From: Clostridia bacterium
GTDB lineage: Bacteria > Bacillota > Clostridia > Oscillospirales > Acutalibacteraceae
DNA: 64,000 bases
Direction: 5' to 3'
Assembly: GCA_017397845.1 (NCBI GenBank)
Contig: JAFQHU010000008.1
Coordinates: 62,001 to 126,000, forward strand
How positions within the stretch are numbered: position 1 is the first letter of the stretch; every line of letters begins with the position of its first letter. The notes beneath the pieces were generated by a model that saw only the letters and a list, made by a program, of their open reading frames with translations, made no database searches and was not told the DNA's origin. This document shows, piece by piece, positions 15,959 through 25,460 of the stretch. A program made the position numbers and the translations under genes.

Positions 15959-18595
15959 TTGAAAATGAAAAAGGGTTTCAGGAGAATACTTTCGGTTTTT
16001 CTCACAATTATAATTGCATGCTTTTCCGTTCTTCCGTGTTTTGCGGTGGTTGATTACCCGGAAAATGTTACCGCAGAGCAAACTCTGAACACTATAGAAA
16101 AGGCAGACAAAGCCATAAAGGGATTTATGAAAACTCAGAACACCTCTCTCGGTGATATTGTTTTTAAAGAGCTTTACTCCGACAAGACGCTTTCGATGAT
16201 TCTTACGGAAATTTATAAAGCACTTGAGGCCGAGGCGGGGGACAGTTTGGGCACCGTGGGAATAGACAGCTCCGTAAAAAGCCTTGCCGGAAGATTAGGC
16301 AATTACCCTGAGGTTGCCGACAGTCTTTCAGCATATTCTTCATGGTCAGAGGTTGACCTTACGGGTGCACAGTGGAATATTGACGGTAAAAGCGAATTCG
16401 CTGTTGCCGTGTCTACCATGCTTTCCCCTTTTAATGATATTCTTTATGCACTTTTGTGCTCAGGCTCCTATTCTCTTAACCTTTTGGTTGGTATAAAGGG
16501 CTCCGACGGTTATCAGACGGCCATCATTCCCACCTTTAAGGCTTTGGGTATCAGTGATTATCTTGCTGCTGAGGATTTCTGTTCTCAGGCGGAAAAAGAC
16601 AAAGGAGCCATGTTATACAATATGGTGTACGATGTCATCAGCTTTGCCGAAACGGCTCTGAACATTCCCTGCGAAACACTTTCCGCAGTTTTGCCGTCTA
16701 TTGCAAATTATTTTGTGAACGGCGGATTTGATAACGCGGTATCCACTCTTATGGCACCGCTTAAGCTGGAGGTTTTGAATATTTCTACCATGATTCCCAT
16801 CGAATCATTTGCCTCCTTTATTTCCGATACAGAGAGCTTCACACAGAATTTTACTCTCAATATCAATGATATGCTCGCAAAGACGGGCATTCCCATGGCT
16901 CCCGTCGATCTTCCGCTTATGGCTTCTTTGGGTACAGTCAACGAGGACGGCACCGTAACTGCCGATAAAGCAGATGTATTTATGGTAATGCTTCGTTGGC
17001 TTATTGAAACTGCCAAGCTCAATCAGGCAAATATAGGTGAGCTTTTGCCTGATGCGGATGAACAGACCTTGCAGATGCTGGCGGGTATTTTCACCAAGGA
17101 AACCGATGCACTCATTTCTCTTATTATTTCACTTTTCAATCAGAACGGTCCCGTGCTTAATGAAAGTCAGTGGGGCTTCCCGCAGTTCACTCCCGGTCAG
17201 GTAACCTATACACCCAACCTTACAGCGGAAAAGTATCAGAGAGTCGCTGACGGTGTGGATGAGCTTTTGGATCAGTTTGTGGCTGAAATGGGCGAAGAAA
17301 AATCTCTCAGCGCACTTATCAGAAAAGAGCTTTATTCATCAAAGACTCTTTCGATGCTTCTGAAAACTCTTTTCGGTGCTCTTGAAACAAAGGAAATTTC
17401 CGCTGTGGCTACTATGCTCGGAGTTGATCCGACACCGAGAGGAATCGCCGCTGTGCTCAGAGCAAAGGGCTTCAGCTATGCCGCCGCTAAGCTTTCCGCT
17501 TATTCGAAATGGAGCGATATCGGAGAAAACGGCGTTGATTTCGGAATAAAGACCGGAAATAAAAAGCAATTTGTTTCGATTATGGCTTCTGCCTTTTCTC
17601 CCTTGGACGGGTTGCTCGGTATGCTTTTGGCTGAGGACAAATTCATGCTTTTCGATGCCGTGGATTTTTACGGCTCAAACGGATATAATACAGCAATCAT
17701 TCCCGTTTACGAGGCTTTGGGATGTGAGCCGGATACCATTCGTACCCACGAAGAATTCAAGGTGCTTTACGGTAAAGGAAAGGGTATAGAGGCTCTCCTT
17801 GACCCCATCGTATCTCTTTTGGACAGAATTATAGATAAACCCGTTTATACGGTTCTTCAGATTCTGCCTAATCTGCTTTACTTCCTCGAAAGCGGAGGAA
17901 TAAAGCTTTGCATCGATAATCTTATTTTCCCCTTTAAGGGTATTCTTTCACAACTTGGCATGGAAAATGCTGTCAATCTTTCAGCTTTAGAAAATATAGA
18001 TGTGAGTGCACTTGTCGCTGAGCTTATGTCTTCTGTGGATCTCGGTATCACTCTTCCTGCGATTGATATGAATTATTTCGCTTCTTTAGGTACCGCCGTG
18101 GAAAGGCAGAGCAAAAGAACCGTAGGCGGTCAGTATACCACGGTGACATATATTCAGTCCGATATGCCTGCACTTTGTGTCAGCTTTCTGAGAATAATGG
18201 CACAAACCATAAAGGCACCGGAAAATGCGTCTCTTATTGATACTCTTATGGAAACAGGTACGGACATTATGGGTGAAGGTGAGCTTCAGCTTCCTGAGGG
18301 AACGGAGGGGATAGCAGAATCCTTCATTCAGAGTGTGGTGGATGACATCAACGCTATGACCGTCGATGAGGCTACCGAGTGGCTTTATAAGCTTTTCTTC
18401 AGAGAAAGAGCCACAGTGGCAGATACAGCCGAAGAGGATTATATGCCCACGATTATTTATAAGCCTGAAAAAAATTATACTTTCGTTCTCGTGATTCTGT
18501 TTTGTCTTATGCTTATCCCCGTAAGTGTAATCATCAGAAACAAGATAAAGCTCAAAAGAATGGAAGAATATGAAGAATTTTCACAGGAGGTGTAA
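15959..18595 (+). CDS. large extracellular protein, tandem duplicated, C-terminal membrane anchor
   Basis: 878 residues from the TTG at 15959 (AGGAGA at 9 nt); ATG 15965 is the alternative. A signal peptide ends near PCFAVV. Two ~400-residue repeats follow: VFKELYSDKTLSMIL matches IRKELYSSKTLSMLL, SAYSSWSEVDLTGAQW matches SAYSKWSDIGENGVDF, and SDGYQTAIIPTFKALG matches SNGYNTAIIPVYEALG. A C-terminal membrane helix (FVLVILFCLMLIPVSVII) and a basic tail anchor it. Not recognised as a known family. Located 3 nt before an ABC permease with a large extracytoplasmic domain, so it may be its periplasm-side partner. Confidence 0.75.
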   Translation: MKMKKGFRRILSVFLTIIIACFSVLPCFAVVDYPENVTAEQTLNTIEKADKAIKGFMKTQNTSLGDIVFKELYSDKTLSMILTEIYKALEAEAGDSLGTVGIDSSVKSLAGRLGNYPEVADSLSAYSSWSEVDLTGAQWNIDGKSEFAVAVSTMLSPFNDILYALLCSGSYSLNLLVGIKGSDGYQTAIIPTFKALGISDYLAAEDFCSQAEKDKGAMLYNMVYDVISFAETALNIPCETLSAVLPSIANYFVNGGFDNAVSTLMAPLKLEVLNISTMIPIESFASFISDTESFTQNFTLNINDMLAKTGIPMAPVDLPLMASLGTVNEDGTVTADKADVFMVMLRWLIETAKLNQANIGELLPDADEQTLQMLAGIFTKETDALISLIISLFNQNGPVLNESQWGFPQFTPGQVTYTPNLTAEKYQRVADGVDELLDQFVAEMGEEKSLSALIRKELYSSKTLSMLLKTLFGALETKEISAVATMLGVDPTPRGIAAVLRAKGFSYAAAKLSAYSKWSDIGENGVDFGIKTGNKKQFVSIMASAFSPLDGLLGMLLAEDKFMLFDAVDFYGSNGYNTAIIPVYEALGCEPDTIRTHEEFKVLYGKGKGIEALLDPIVSLLDRIIDKPVYTVLQILPNLLYFLESGGIKLCIDNLIFPFKGILSQLGMENAVNLSALENIDVSALVAELMSSVDLGITLPAIDMNYFASLGTAVERQSKRTVGGQYTTVTYIQSDMPALCVSFLRIMAQTIKAPENASLIDTLMETGTDIMGEGELQLPEGTEGIAESFIQSVVDDINAMTVDEATEWLYKLFFRERATVADTAEEDYMPTIIYKPEKNYTFVLVILFCLMLIPVSVIIRNKIKLKRMEEYEEFSQEV

Positions 18596-18598
18596 GCT

Positions 18599-21346
18599 GT
18601 GCTTATATTAAAAGACATAGTAAAGGATTATCAGGCGGGTGACACTGCCGTAAAAGCCCTTCGAAAAATTGATATAAATTTCAGAGAAAGTGAGTTTGTT
18701 TCCATCCTCGGTCCCTCAGGCTGCGGTAAAACCACCTTGCTTAACATTATCGGAGGTCTTGACCGTTATACGAGCGGTGACCTTATCATCAACGGTAAAT
18801 CAACGAAGACCTTCAGAGACGGTGATTGGGATACATACCGTAACCATTCGATCGGCTTCGTTTTCCAAAGCTATAACCTTATTCCTCACCAAAGTGTTCT
18901 GGCGAATGTTGAGCTCGCTCTCACCCTTTCCGGTGTATCGAAAAAAGAGCGAAGAGAAAGAGCAATCGCCGCATTGGATCAGGTAGGACTGAAGGAGCAT
19001 ATCCATAAAAAACCCAACCAGATGTCGGGCGGTCAGATGCAAAGAGTTGCCATCGCACGTGCACTCATCAATAACCCGGACATTCTTTTAGCCGACGAGC
19101 CTACAGGTGCTTTGGACAGTGAAACCAGCGTACAGGTTATGGAAATACTAAAAGAAATTTCCAAAGATAAGCTCATCATCATGGTTACCCATAACCCTGA
19201 GCTTGCTGAGGAATATTCCAACCGTATCATCCGTTTTAAGGACGGCACGGTAATCGGCGACACTAATCCCTTTGAGCCCGAAGAAAAAGATTATATATAT
19301 GAAAAGAAAAAGGAAGAGGAAGAAAAGAAAAAGGGTAAAAAGCCCTCAATGAGCTTTTCCACAGCCTTCGGTCTCAGTCTTCGCAATCTTGCCACCAAAA
19401 AGGGCAGAACCTTTCTTACGGCCTTTGCTGGCTCGATAGGTATTATCGGTATTGCATTGGTTATTGCTCTTTCCACGGGTATACAGAATTTTGTCGATAA
19501 TGTGCAGACGGATACTCTTATGGCTTTCCCGCTTTCAGTAGAAAATGAATCGGTGGATATCGAATCCGTTATGAACTCTATGTCGGGCATGGCAAACCTT
19601 AAAAATCTTGACCACGACAGAGAAAATGTTTATGTTAACGGTATGATTGCCGAAATGGTAAACACTTTTGTAAATAAGGCAACCTCAAATAATCTGCGCT
19701 CCTTTAAAAAATACATCGGCGATAATCAGAAAGATTTCGATGAGCTGTGTAATGATATACAGTATATTTACGAAACTCCCCTTAATGTTTTCAGGGTTGA
19801 TACTCCCGAATATATCCAGGTAAGCCCCAATACGGTTATCGATGAAATAAGCGGCAGTGCCGAAACCACCGATATGTTTGAAAGCTTCACCGGTACGAGT
19901 CTCACCATCTGGGATGAGCTTATCGGTGAGGGCGAGGAAATTCTTGATAACTATAATCTTGTTTACGGACGTTTACCTGAAAATAAAAACGAGGTTGTGG
20001 TAATTCTCGACATAAACAATGAGGTTAACGAATTTGTTCTTCACGGTATAGGTCTTAAGGATCAGAATAAGTTTATGGAAGAGGTTATGGGCTCTCTCGG
20101 TGCAGGAAGCACTATGGATGATGAGCTTCAGGAAAAATTCACCTATGAAGAGATATGTAACATCAAATATAAGCTTGTTCTTAACTGTCAGTATATGGTA
20201 AAGGACGAAAAGACAGGACTTTGGCAGGATAAAAGTGCAAGTAAAGCCTTTATGAGAAAGGTTATCGATGAACAGGGTCTGGACATCAGCATCGTAGGTA
20301 TCATCCGTCCCCAGGACGACAATCTTATCGCCGTCGGTACAGGCGGTGTGGGTTACACCTCTGAGCTTATGGATTATGCGCTTCAGCAAACACTTAATTC
20401 GCAGGTTGTCCAGGAGCAGCTGGCTTCTCCCGATAAGGATGTGCTTACAGGTCTTGACTTCGTAAAACTGTCAGTAAATGATTTCGATTTGGCGGATATC
20501 GATCTTAACGATATCGACATCAAATATCTCGACCTGGCACCCTTTATGAGTCTCGTTGACGGCATTGATATTACGAAAATCGACATTTCAAATATCAATC
20601 TTTCTTCTACCATCGGCTTCGGCTCCATGAGTGAGCTGCAGAAAAAGTTGGTGGAGGGCTTCCTCAGCGATGATCAGGTAATCGCTCTCAAGCAGGCTTA
20701 CATCGACACGGTAACCTCGAAGCGTTCCTATGATAACACCATGAGTGTTTTGGGTTATCAGCCGGAGGATGCCCCGAAAGCTATCTATTTTTATCCGAAA
20801 AGCTTTGAAGCGAAAGATAAGCTCAAGGAAATGTTTGATTTTTATAACAAATCGGTTACCGAAGATAACCATCCCGAATACTCCATACAGCCTACGGATG
20901 CTGTCGGTGCACTTCTTTCCTCTGTTACGATGATTATTGACATCGTCACTTATGTGCTTGTGGTATTCGTCGCCATATCATTGGTGGTTTCTTCCATCAT
21001 GATCGGTATCATCACTTATATATCTGTTCTCGAAAGAACCAAGGAAATCGGTATTCTCCGTGCAATCGGTGCATCAAAGAAGGACGTTTCCGGTGTGTTT
21101 AATGCGGAAACCTTTACCATCGGTCTTTCGGCGGGTATTTTGGGTATAGTAACCACACTTCTGCTGGAAATTCCCATCAACATTCTTCTCAGATACTTTA
21201 CGGGAACCGATGCGGCGGCTGAGCTTCCCTTTGTGGCGGCTGTAGCACTCATATTGATCAGTGTATTCCTTACCTTTATCGCAGGTCTCGTTCCGTCGAG
21301 AATGGCGGCTAACAAGGATCCTGTTGAAGCACTGAGAACTGAATAA
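18599..21346 (+). CDS. ABC transporter, fused ATPase and FtsX/MacB-type permease
   Basis: 915 residues, GTG start with AGGAGGTG upstream. N-terminal ATPase (residues 1-225): GPSGCGKTT, signature MSGGQMQR, Walker B ILLADEPTGALD, as in the LolD/MacB group. After a Lys/Glu-rich linker comes a membrane helix (~270), a large extracytoplasmic domain (~300-770) and three C-terminal helices of the FtsX domain with ERTKEIGILRAIGASKKDV. Such mechanotransmission ABC proteins do extracellular work such as lipoprotein or peptide handling rather than bulk transport (family knowledge). Operon with the duplicated extracellular protein. Confidence 0.9.
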   Translation: MLILKDIVKDYQAGDTAVKALRKIDINFRESEFVSILGPSGCGKTTLLNIIGGLDRYTSGDLIINGKSTKTFRDGDWDTYRNHSIGFVFQSYNLIPHQSVLANVELALTLSGVSKKERRERAIAALDQVGLKEHIHKKPNQMSGGQMQRVAIARALINNPDILLADEPTGALDSETSVQVMEILKEISKDKLIIMVTHNPELAEEYSNRIIRFKDGTVIGDTNPFEPEEKDYIYEKKKEEEEKKKGKKPSMSFSTAFGLSLRNLATKKGRTFLTAFAGSIGIIGIALVIALSTGIQNFVDNVQTDTLMAFPLSVENESVDIESVMNSMSGMANLKNLDHDRENVYVNGMIAEMVNTFVNKATSNNLRSFKKYIGDNQKDFDELCNDIQYIYETPLNVFRVDTPEYIQVSPNTVIDEISGSAETTDMFESFTGTSLTIWDELIGEGEEILDNYNLVYGRLPENKNEVVVILDINNEVNEFVLHGIGLKDQNKFMEEVMGSLGAGSTMDDELQEKFTYEEICNIKYKLVLNCQYMVKDEKTGLWQDKSASKAFMRKVIDEQGLDISIVGIIRPQDDNLIAVGTGGVGYTSELMDYALQQTLNSQVVQEQLASPDKDVLTGLDFVKLSVNDFDLADIDLNDIDIKYLDLAPFMSLVDGIDITKIDISNINLSSTIGFGSMSELQKKLVEGFLSDDQVIALKQAYIDTVTSKRSYDNTMSVLGYQPEDAPKAIYFYPKSFEAKDKLKEMFDFYNKSVTEDNHPEYSIQPTDAVGALLSSVTMIIDIVTYVLVVFVAISLVVSSIMIGIITYISVLERTKEIGILRAIGASKKDVSGVFNAETFTIGLSAGILGIVTTLLLEIPINILLRYFTGTDAAAELPFVAAVALILISVFLTFIAGLVPSRMAANKDPVEALRTE

Positions 21347-21356
21347 GTAATAAATA

Positions 21357-21405
21357 GCATACCCTGTGAACGAAACGTCATCCGATGGCGTAATTCACAG
21401 GGTAT
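21357..21405 (+). terminator. terminator of the FtsX-type ABC operon
   Basis: CATACCCTGTGAA pairs with TTCACAGGGTATG (to 21405), with an inner CGTCATC/GATGGCG, then T4. Confidence 0.8.
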
Positions 21406-21865
21406 GTTTTCTGTAATAATTATACTATCTAACAAAAGAACAAAGAGCAGCAATTTTTAAGCTCATGAAATTAATTTGACAGTACACCTTGGGCGACACT
21501 TCGTAAGGAAGTTAGGGTTTTTACAGGCTCTTTTCCGCTTAAACATCACGAAAACTCCCCGTAATACACGAGTATGACGGGGAGTTTATCATTTCCTTTA
21601 AACGAAAAATATCTCTGTAAAAACTGCTTTGCACCTTAAAATTATGATATTTTTGATGCAGAACAAGGCGAAAAGCACAGAAATCCTTTCGGATTTCGAG
21701 CATTTTCAACGCAGTTATGTGCAGAAATAGCAAAATTTAAGGCCTAATATCCTTATGAAGTGGCGCCCTTCCGTTTCTTTTTACAGGAAACGGATTTTTG
21801 TTTGTATTACACAAAAAAGTGTTTAATGACAACATTCTTTTCTACACAAAATAATTCATATCTAC
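21406..21865. other. non-coding stretch with several hairpins
   Basis: No credible gene. Contains AAACTCCCCGT (21552-21562) pairing with ACGGGGAGTTT (21577-21587), a hairpin with CCGAAA/TTTCGG near 21685-21700, and CCGTTTC/GAAACGG (~21764-21786) followed by ATTTTTG, which looks like a terminator remnant. A small transcript cannot be excluded. Confidence 0.45.
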
Positions 21866-21907
21866 TTGCTATGAATTAAAAAGAGTGATATACTACTTAT
21901 AAAGTAG
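21866..21907 (+). promoter_or_regulatory. promoter and IscR-type operator
   Basis: TTGCTA (21866-21871), 17-nt spacer, TATACT (21889-21894). The palindrome CTACTT-ata-AAGTAG (21893-21907) overlaps the -10 and start site, as expected for autorepression by the Rrf2 protein encoded downstream. Confidence 0.75.
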
Positions 21908-21944
21908 GAATTAGCAATAAAACCTGACAGAAAGGAGTGCTGAA

Positions 21945-22388
21945 ATGAAAATTTCCACCAAAGGCAGATACGGTCTTCGTGTAATGACGGACATAGCGGT
22001 CAATACTGAAAATGGCGGTCTTGTTTCACTTAAGGATATAGCCGAAAGAGAGCATCTGTCGGAAAAATATCTGGAACAGATAGTCGGCACTCTGGTCAAA
22101 GAGGGGCTACTCAAATCCGTAAGAGGTGCCAAGGGCGGTTATCATCTTACCGCCGAACCTTCGCAAATTACCGTCGAGCAGATACTGAAAGCCACAGAAG
22201 GCAGTCTTGCTCCCGTAGCCTGTGCCGAAGATAACGGTAAATGCGAAAATTACTGTGACTGTGTCACCTCCTTTATCTGGACTGAGATTTATAAGGCGAC
22301 CATTTCCGTCGTCAGCTCGATTACCCTCAAAGATTTGGCAGAAAGAAGTTCCACACTTGAAAAAACAGAATTGGAGTGTTTGAAATGA
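21945..22388 (+). CDS. iscR: Rrf2-family Fe-S cluster regulator, IscR-like
   Basis: 147 residues. N-terminal winged helix ([44 protein letters not shown]) and a cluster of cysteines at ~93, 100, 104 and 106 ([12 protein letters not shown]) that fits a 2Fe-2S ligand set, so it can sense cluster supply. It overlaps nifS by 4 nt and sits first in iscR-nifS-iscU. Palindrome over the promoter suggests autoregulation. Confidence 0.9.
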   Translation: MKISTKGRYGLRVMTDIAVNTENGGLVSLKDIAEREHLSEKYLEQIVGTLVKEGLLKSVRGAKGGYHLTAEPSQITVEQILKATEGSLAPVACAEDNGKCENYCDCVTSFIWTEIYKATISVVSSITLKDLAERSSTLEKTELECLK

Positions 22389-23572
22389 GATATGTTTATG
22401 CGGACAATGCGGCAACAACTCCCGTTTCCCCTAAAGTTGTTGAAGCGGTTATCCCTTATATGACCGAATTTTACGGTAACCCCTCCAGTCTTTATCAGAC
22501 GGGTCAGAAGGCATTCAGAGCCGTGGATAAGGCAAGACAGCAGGTAGCTGATGCACTCGGTGCCGAAAAGGATGAAATCTTTTTCACCTCAGGCGGCTCA
22601 GAGGCAGACAATTGGGCTATCAAGGGTGCGGCAGCACTCGGTGCAAAGAAGGGTAAAAAGCATCTGATTACCACCAAGATAGAGCATCATGCCGTTCTTC
22701 ACACCATGCAAGCTCTCGAAAAGCAGGGCTTCACCGTTACTTATTTGGATGTTTACGAAAACGGTATTGTAAAGTTAGAGGATGTGGAAAAGGCTATCAC
22801 AGACGAAACCTGCCTCGTAACCGTTATGTATGCCAATAACGAAATCGGTACCATTCAGCCTATTGCTGAAATAGGAAAGCTTTGCAAGGAAAAGGGCGTT
22901 CTTTTCCATACAGATGCTGTACAGGCTGTGGGTCATGTGGCTATCGACGTAAAGGAGCAAAACATAGATATGCTCTCTTTGTCGGGTCATAAGTTCCACG
23001 CAGTCAAAGGCATCGGTGCACTCTACTGCAGAAAGGGCATCCGTCTTCCTAATCTTATCGAAGGCGGCGGACAGGAAAAGGGCAGAAGAGCAGGAACGGA
23101 AAATGTTCCCGGCATTGTGGGTCTCGGTGTAGCTATCACAGATATGTGTGCCGATATAGAAGCAAACGCAAAGAAGGTTTCTGCTCTGCGTGACAGACTT
23201 TTCGAGGGTGCAAGTAAAATTTCTCACTCAAGAATAAACGGTGACAGAGAAAAGAGACTGCCCGGTAATTTCAGTATGTGCTTTGAGGGTATCGAGGGCG
23301 AAAGCTTATTGCTTATGCTCGATATGCAGGGTGTGTGCGCTTCCAGCGGAAGTGCCTGTACCTCAGGCTCTTTGGACCCCAGCCATGTGCTTTTAGCCAT
23401 CGGTCTGAAGCATGAGGTGGCTCACGGCTCTCTCAGACTTTCCCTCAGCGAAAGCAACACCGTAGAGGATGTTGATTACATTCTTGAGGTTCTTCCTCCC
23501 ATAGTAGACAGACTCCGTCAGATGTCACCGCTCTGGGAGCATATATTAGAAAATGAAAAGGAGACTGACTGA
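22385..23572 (+). CDS. nifS: cysteine desulfurase (NifS/IscS)
   Basis: 395 residues from ATG 22385, overlapping the iscR stop (ATGA) with GGAGTG upstream. PLP-dependent: TKIEHHAV contributes the ring-stacking His, [10 protein letters not shown] carries Lys ~203, and [10 protein letters not shown] the catalytic loop Cys ~325. It mobilises sulfur from cysteine for the scaffold protein encoded next. NifS-type clade typical of anaerobic Firmicutes. Confidence 0.95.
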   Translation: MRYVYADNAATTPVSPKVVEAVIPYMTEFYGNPSSLYQTGQKAFRAVDKARQQVADALGAEKDEIFFTSGGSEADNWAIKGAAALGAKKGKKHLITTKIEHHAVLHTMQALEKQGFTVTYLDVYENGIVKLEDVEKAITDETCLVTVMYANNEIGTIQPIAEIGKLCKEKGVLFHTDAVQAVGHVAIDVKEQNIDMLSLSGHKFHAVKGIGALYCRKGIRLPNLIEGGGQEKGRRAGTENVPGIVGLGVAITDMCADIEANAKKVSALRDRLFEGASKISHSRINGDREKRLPGNFSMCFEGIEGESLLLMLDMQGVCASSGSACTSGSLDPSHVLLAIGLKHEVAHGSLRLSLSESNTVEDVDYILEVLPPIVDRLRQMSPLWEHILENEKETD

Positions 23573-23573
23573 A

Positions 23574-24005
23574 ATGGAATACAGCGCAAAAGTAATGGAG
23601 CATTTTACTAATCCCCACAATGTGGGCGAAATCCCCGACGCAAACGGTATCGGTGAAATCGGTAACGCAAAGTGCGGCGACATAATGAAAATGTATCTTA
23701 AAATCGAAAACGATGTGGTAGTTGACGTTAAGTTTAAAACCTACGGCTGTGCATCCGCCATCGCCACAAGCTCTATCGCTACGGATATGATCAAGGGTCA
23801 GCCCATCAGCGAGGTGCTCAAGCTCACAAACAGCGCAGTAGTTGAGGCTCTCGACGGACTTCCCGCAGTCAAGATTCATTGCAGTGTTCTCGCAGAACAG
23901 GCAGTAAAGGCTGCTCTTGCTGACTACTATAAGAGACAGGGCATCGACCCCGAACCCATCGTAGGCAAAATCGAAGACCACGACCACGATGCATGTCATA
24001 TTTAA
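23574..24005 (+). CDS. iscU: Fe-S cluster assembly scaffold (IscU/NifU N-domain)
   Basis: 143 residues from ATG 23574, with AAAAGGAG inside the nifS end. Conserved Cys at ~34 (KCGD), ~59 (YGCASAIA) and ~103 (HCSVLAE) are the cluster ligands. A His/Asp-rich tail DHDHDACHI is added. Receives sulfur from NifS and builds 2Fe-2S clusters. Last gene of the operon; no separate HscAB/ferredoxin genes follow. Confidence 0.94.
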   Translation: MEYSAKVMEHFTNPHNVGEIPDANGIGEIGNAKCGDIMKMYLKIENDVVVDVKFKTYGCASAIATSSIATDMIKGQPISEVLKLTNSAVVEALDGLPAVKIHCSVLAEQAVKAALADYYKRQGIDPEPIVGKIEDHDHDACHI

Positions 24006-24040
24006 ATGCAAAGTGCAAAGTGCAAAATGCAAAATGGCGC
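24002..24040 (+). repeat. short tandem repeat of a TGCAAA-type unit at the iscU stop
   Basis: The TAA stop runs directly into four degenerate units of (A)TGCAAA(G/A) with 8-nt period. Resembles the stop-adjacent tails at 3262 and 57706. Confidence 0.5.
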
Positions 24041-24066
24041 TTGCAGGTTAAATAAAAAAAAACAAC

Positions 24067-24104
24067 AGTCCGCCGAGTCAGGTTAATGCTTCGGCGGATT
24101 TTTT
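24067..24104 (+). terminator. terminator of iscR-nifS-iscU (shared-sequence type)
   Basis: TCCGCCGA (24069-24076) pairs with TCGGCGGA (24091-24098), then T6; near-copy of the terminator at 10024. Confidence 0.9.
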
Positions 24105-24141
24105 GCATTTATTAAATTGAAATTTAATGTGATAGCATCCA

Positions 24142-24214
24142 CGACATTCCCCTAATAGGGGAAATGTCCCGAAGGGACAAAAGGGTGTCGGTCTCCCGGA
24201 GGGAAAGGGGACCG
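24142..24214. repeat. two-arm structured intergenic repeat, copy 2
   Basis: Outer stem CGACA (24142-24146)/TGTCG (24186-24190); arm A TTCCCCT-aat-AGGGGAA (24147-24163); arm B TGTCCC-gaa-GGGACA (24165-24179); AAGGGT before closure. A further stem CGGTC/GACCG (24189-24214) follows. Confidence 0.65.
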
Positions 24215-24276
24215 CTTGTGGTGGAGAGGTCGTAGGGGAGAGCATTGATCGTCAGCAGTTTTGATGATAGTGCTTA

Positions 24277-24305
24277 TTGTTTCTCTCTGCCGTATATGCT
24301 ATAAT
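24277..24305 (+). promoter_or_regulatory. promoter of the hydrolase at 24333
   Basis: TTGTTT (24277-24282), 17-nt spacer ending TATGC, TATAAT (24300-24305). Confidence 0.65.
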
Positions 24306-24332
24306 GAAAAAAACTCTTATCGGGGTGATTTT

Positions 24333-25400
24333 ATGAGTGAAATGAAATTCCGCTGTCTTATTGATAATACCTTATGTGATATTATGCCCTTTAAGTCCTA
24401 TGCGGAAAAGGGGGATTTTGATTTAGGTCTGGTGCTTATCGGCTTCAGTGAAAAGGAAACGGAAAAAATCCGTCAGCTTTTTAAGGATAATGTCCGTGAG
24501 GGCTATGAATCATATCTTAATAATATACAGCTTGAGGGCAGTGACGGTAATCTTTACATTATGTCACAGACCTCGGTAGATAAAAAAGAAAAAATGCCTC
24601 ATTCCATAATGAAGGCATACAAATACTATTACAGCTACAAGAAAAAAGAAAATAAAAGCAAGCAATGGATAAAAGAGAATACTGCCAAAAAACGGATTGA
24701 CGATAACCTTGGTAAAAATGAAGAGGGTATAGTTAAGCATTTCGGCGGTAATTACAGATATATCGATAAAGAAAATGAAATGTGCTTTCCCTTCCGCCTT
24801 TATAAGAGCAAAAAGGCTGACAGACCTTTATTCATTCTCTTTCACGGCGCAGGTGCATTAGGTAATGAAAACATAAAACACCTTTTTGACCACATCCCCT
24901 TGTTTAAACAGATTTTAAAATGCGACTGCAATATACTTATGCCTCAGGCTCCCTACGGTGCAAACAGAGGCGGTGATGTTTTAATAGAGAGGTACATAAA
25001 ATCCGTAAAAAAGCTTATTGATGAATTGCCGATTGATTTTGACAGAAAAAGAATATATATTGCAGGCACCTCCTTTGGCGGCTTCTGTGTATGGCATATG
25101 GCATATCACTTTCCGGAATATTTCGCTGCCGGAGTACCCGTTATGGGCGGACTTTATTTCGACAGTAATTTCGGAAGTTATGATATGCAGAGATTAGTGT
25201 CTACACCCTTATGGGTAGCACATTCAGCTGATGATATGAATGTCAGAATAGACAGTGATGATTACTGTGTAAAAGAGCTCGAAAAGCTCGGAGCAGACAT
25301 TAAATACACCCGATGGACCAAATACGGGCACTCAATGTATAAGAGATTCTATAAAAACGAAAAATGGGCAGAGTGGTGTATGAGTAAAGAATTGAAATAA
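24333..25400 (+). CDS. alpha/beta hydrolase with an unassigned N-terminal domain
   Basis: 355 residues from ATG 24333 (GGGGTGAT upstream). Residues 1-~165 are charged and unrecognised. The C-terminal part is an esterase/depolymerase-type alpha/beta hydrolase: FHGAGA oxyanion region, nucleophile elbow AGTSFGG, acid in AHSADDMNV and catalytic His in YGHSMYK. No signal peptide, so it is probably cytoplasmic. It faces a secreted hydrolase of the same broad class across a shared terminator. Substrate unknown. Confidence 0.75.
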   Translation: MSEMKFRCLIDNTLCDIMPFKSYAEKGDFDLGLVLIGFSEKETEKIRQLFKDNVREGYESYLNNIQLEGSDGNLYIMSQTSVDKKEKMPHSIMKAYKYYYSYKKKENKSKQWIKENTAKKRIDDNLGKNEEGIVKHFGGNYRYIDKENEMCFPFRLYKSKKADRPLFILFHGAGALGNENIKHLFDHIPLFKQILKCDCNILMPQAPYGANRGGDVLIERYIKSVKKLIDELPIDFDRKRIYIAGTSFGGFCVWHMAYHFPEYFAAGVPVMGGLYFDSNFGSYDMQRLVSTPLWVAHSADDMNVRIDSDDYCVKELEKLGADIKYTRWTKYGHSMYKRFYKNEKWAEWCMSKELK

Positions 25401-25406
25401 AGAAAT

Positions 25407-25444
25407 AAAGTGGATGTAAAAACTCGTTGTTTTACATCCACTTT
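25407..25444. terminator. bidirectional terminator between two hydrolase genes
   Basis: 15-bp perfect stem, AAAGTGGATGTAAAA (25407-25421) with its complement at 25430-25444. Confidence 0.9.
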
Positions 25445-25460
25445 TAATAGTATTGTCAGT

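Noticed and set aside
24002..24040. CRISPR array made of the TGCAAA-type tandem units after iscU
   Set aside because: Units are ~8 nt, contiguous and without spacers; no cas genes in the window.
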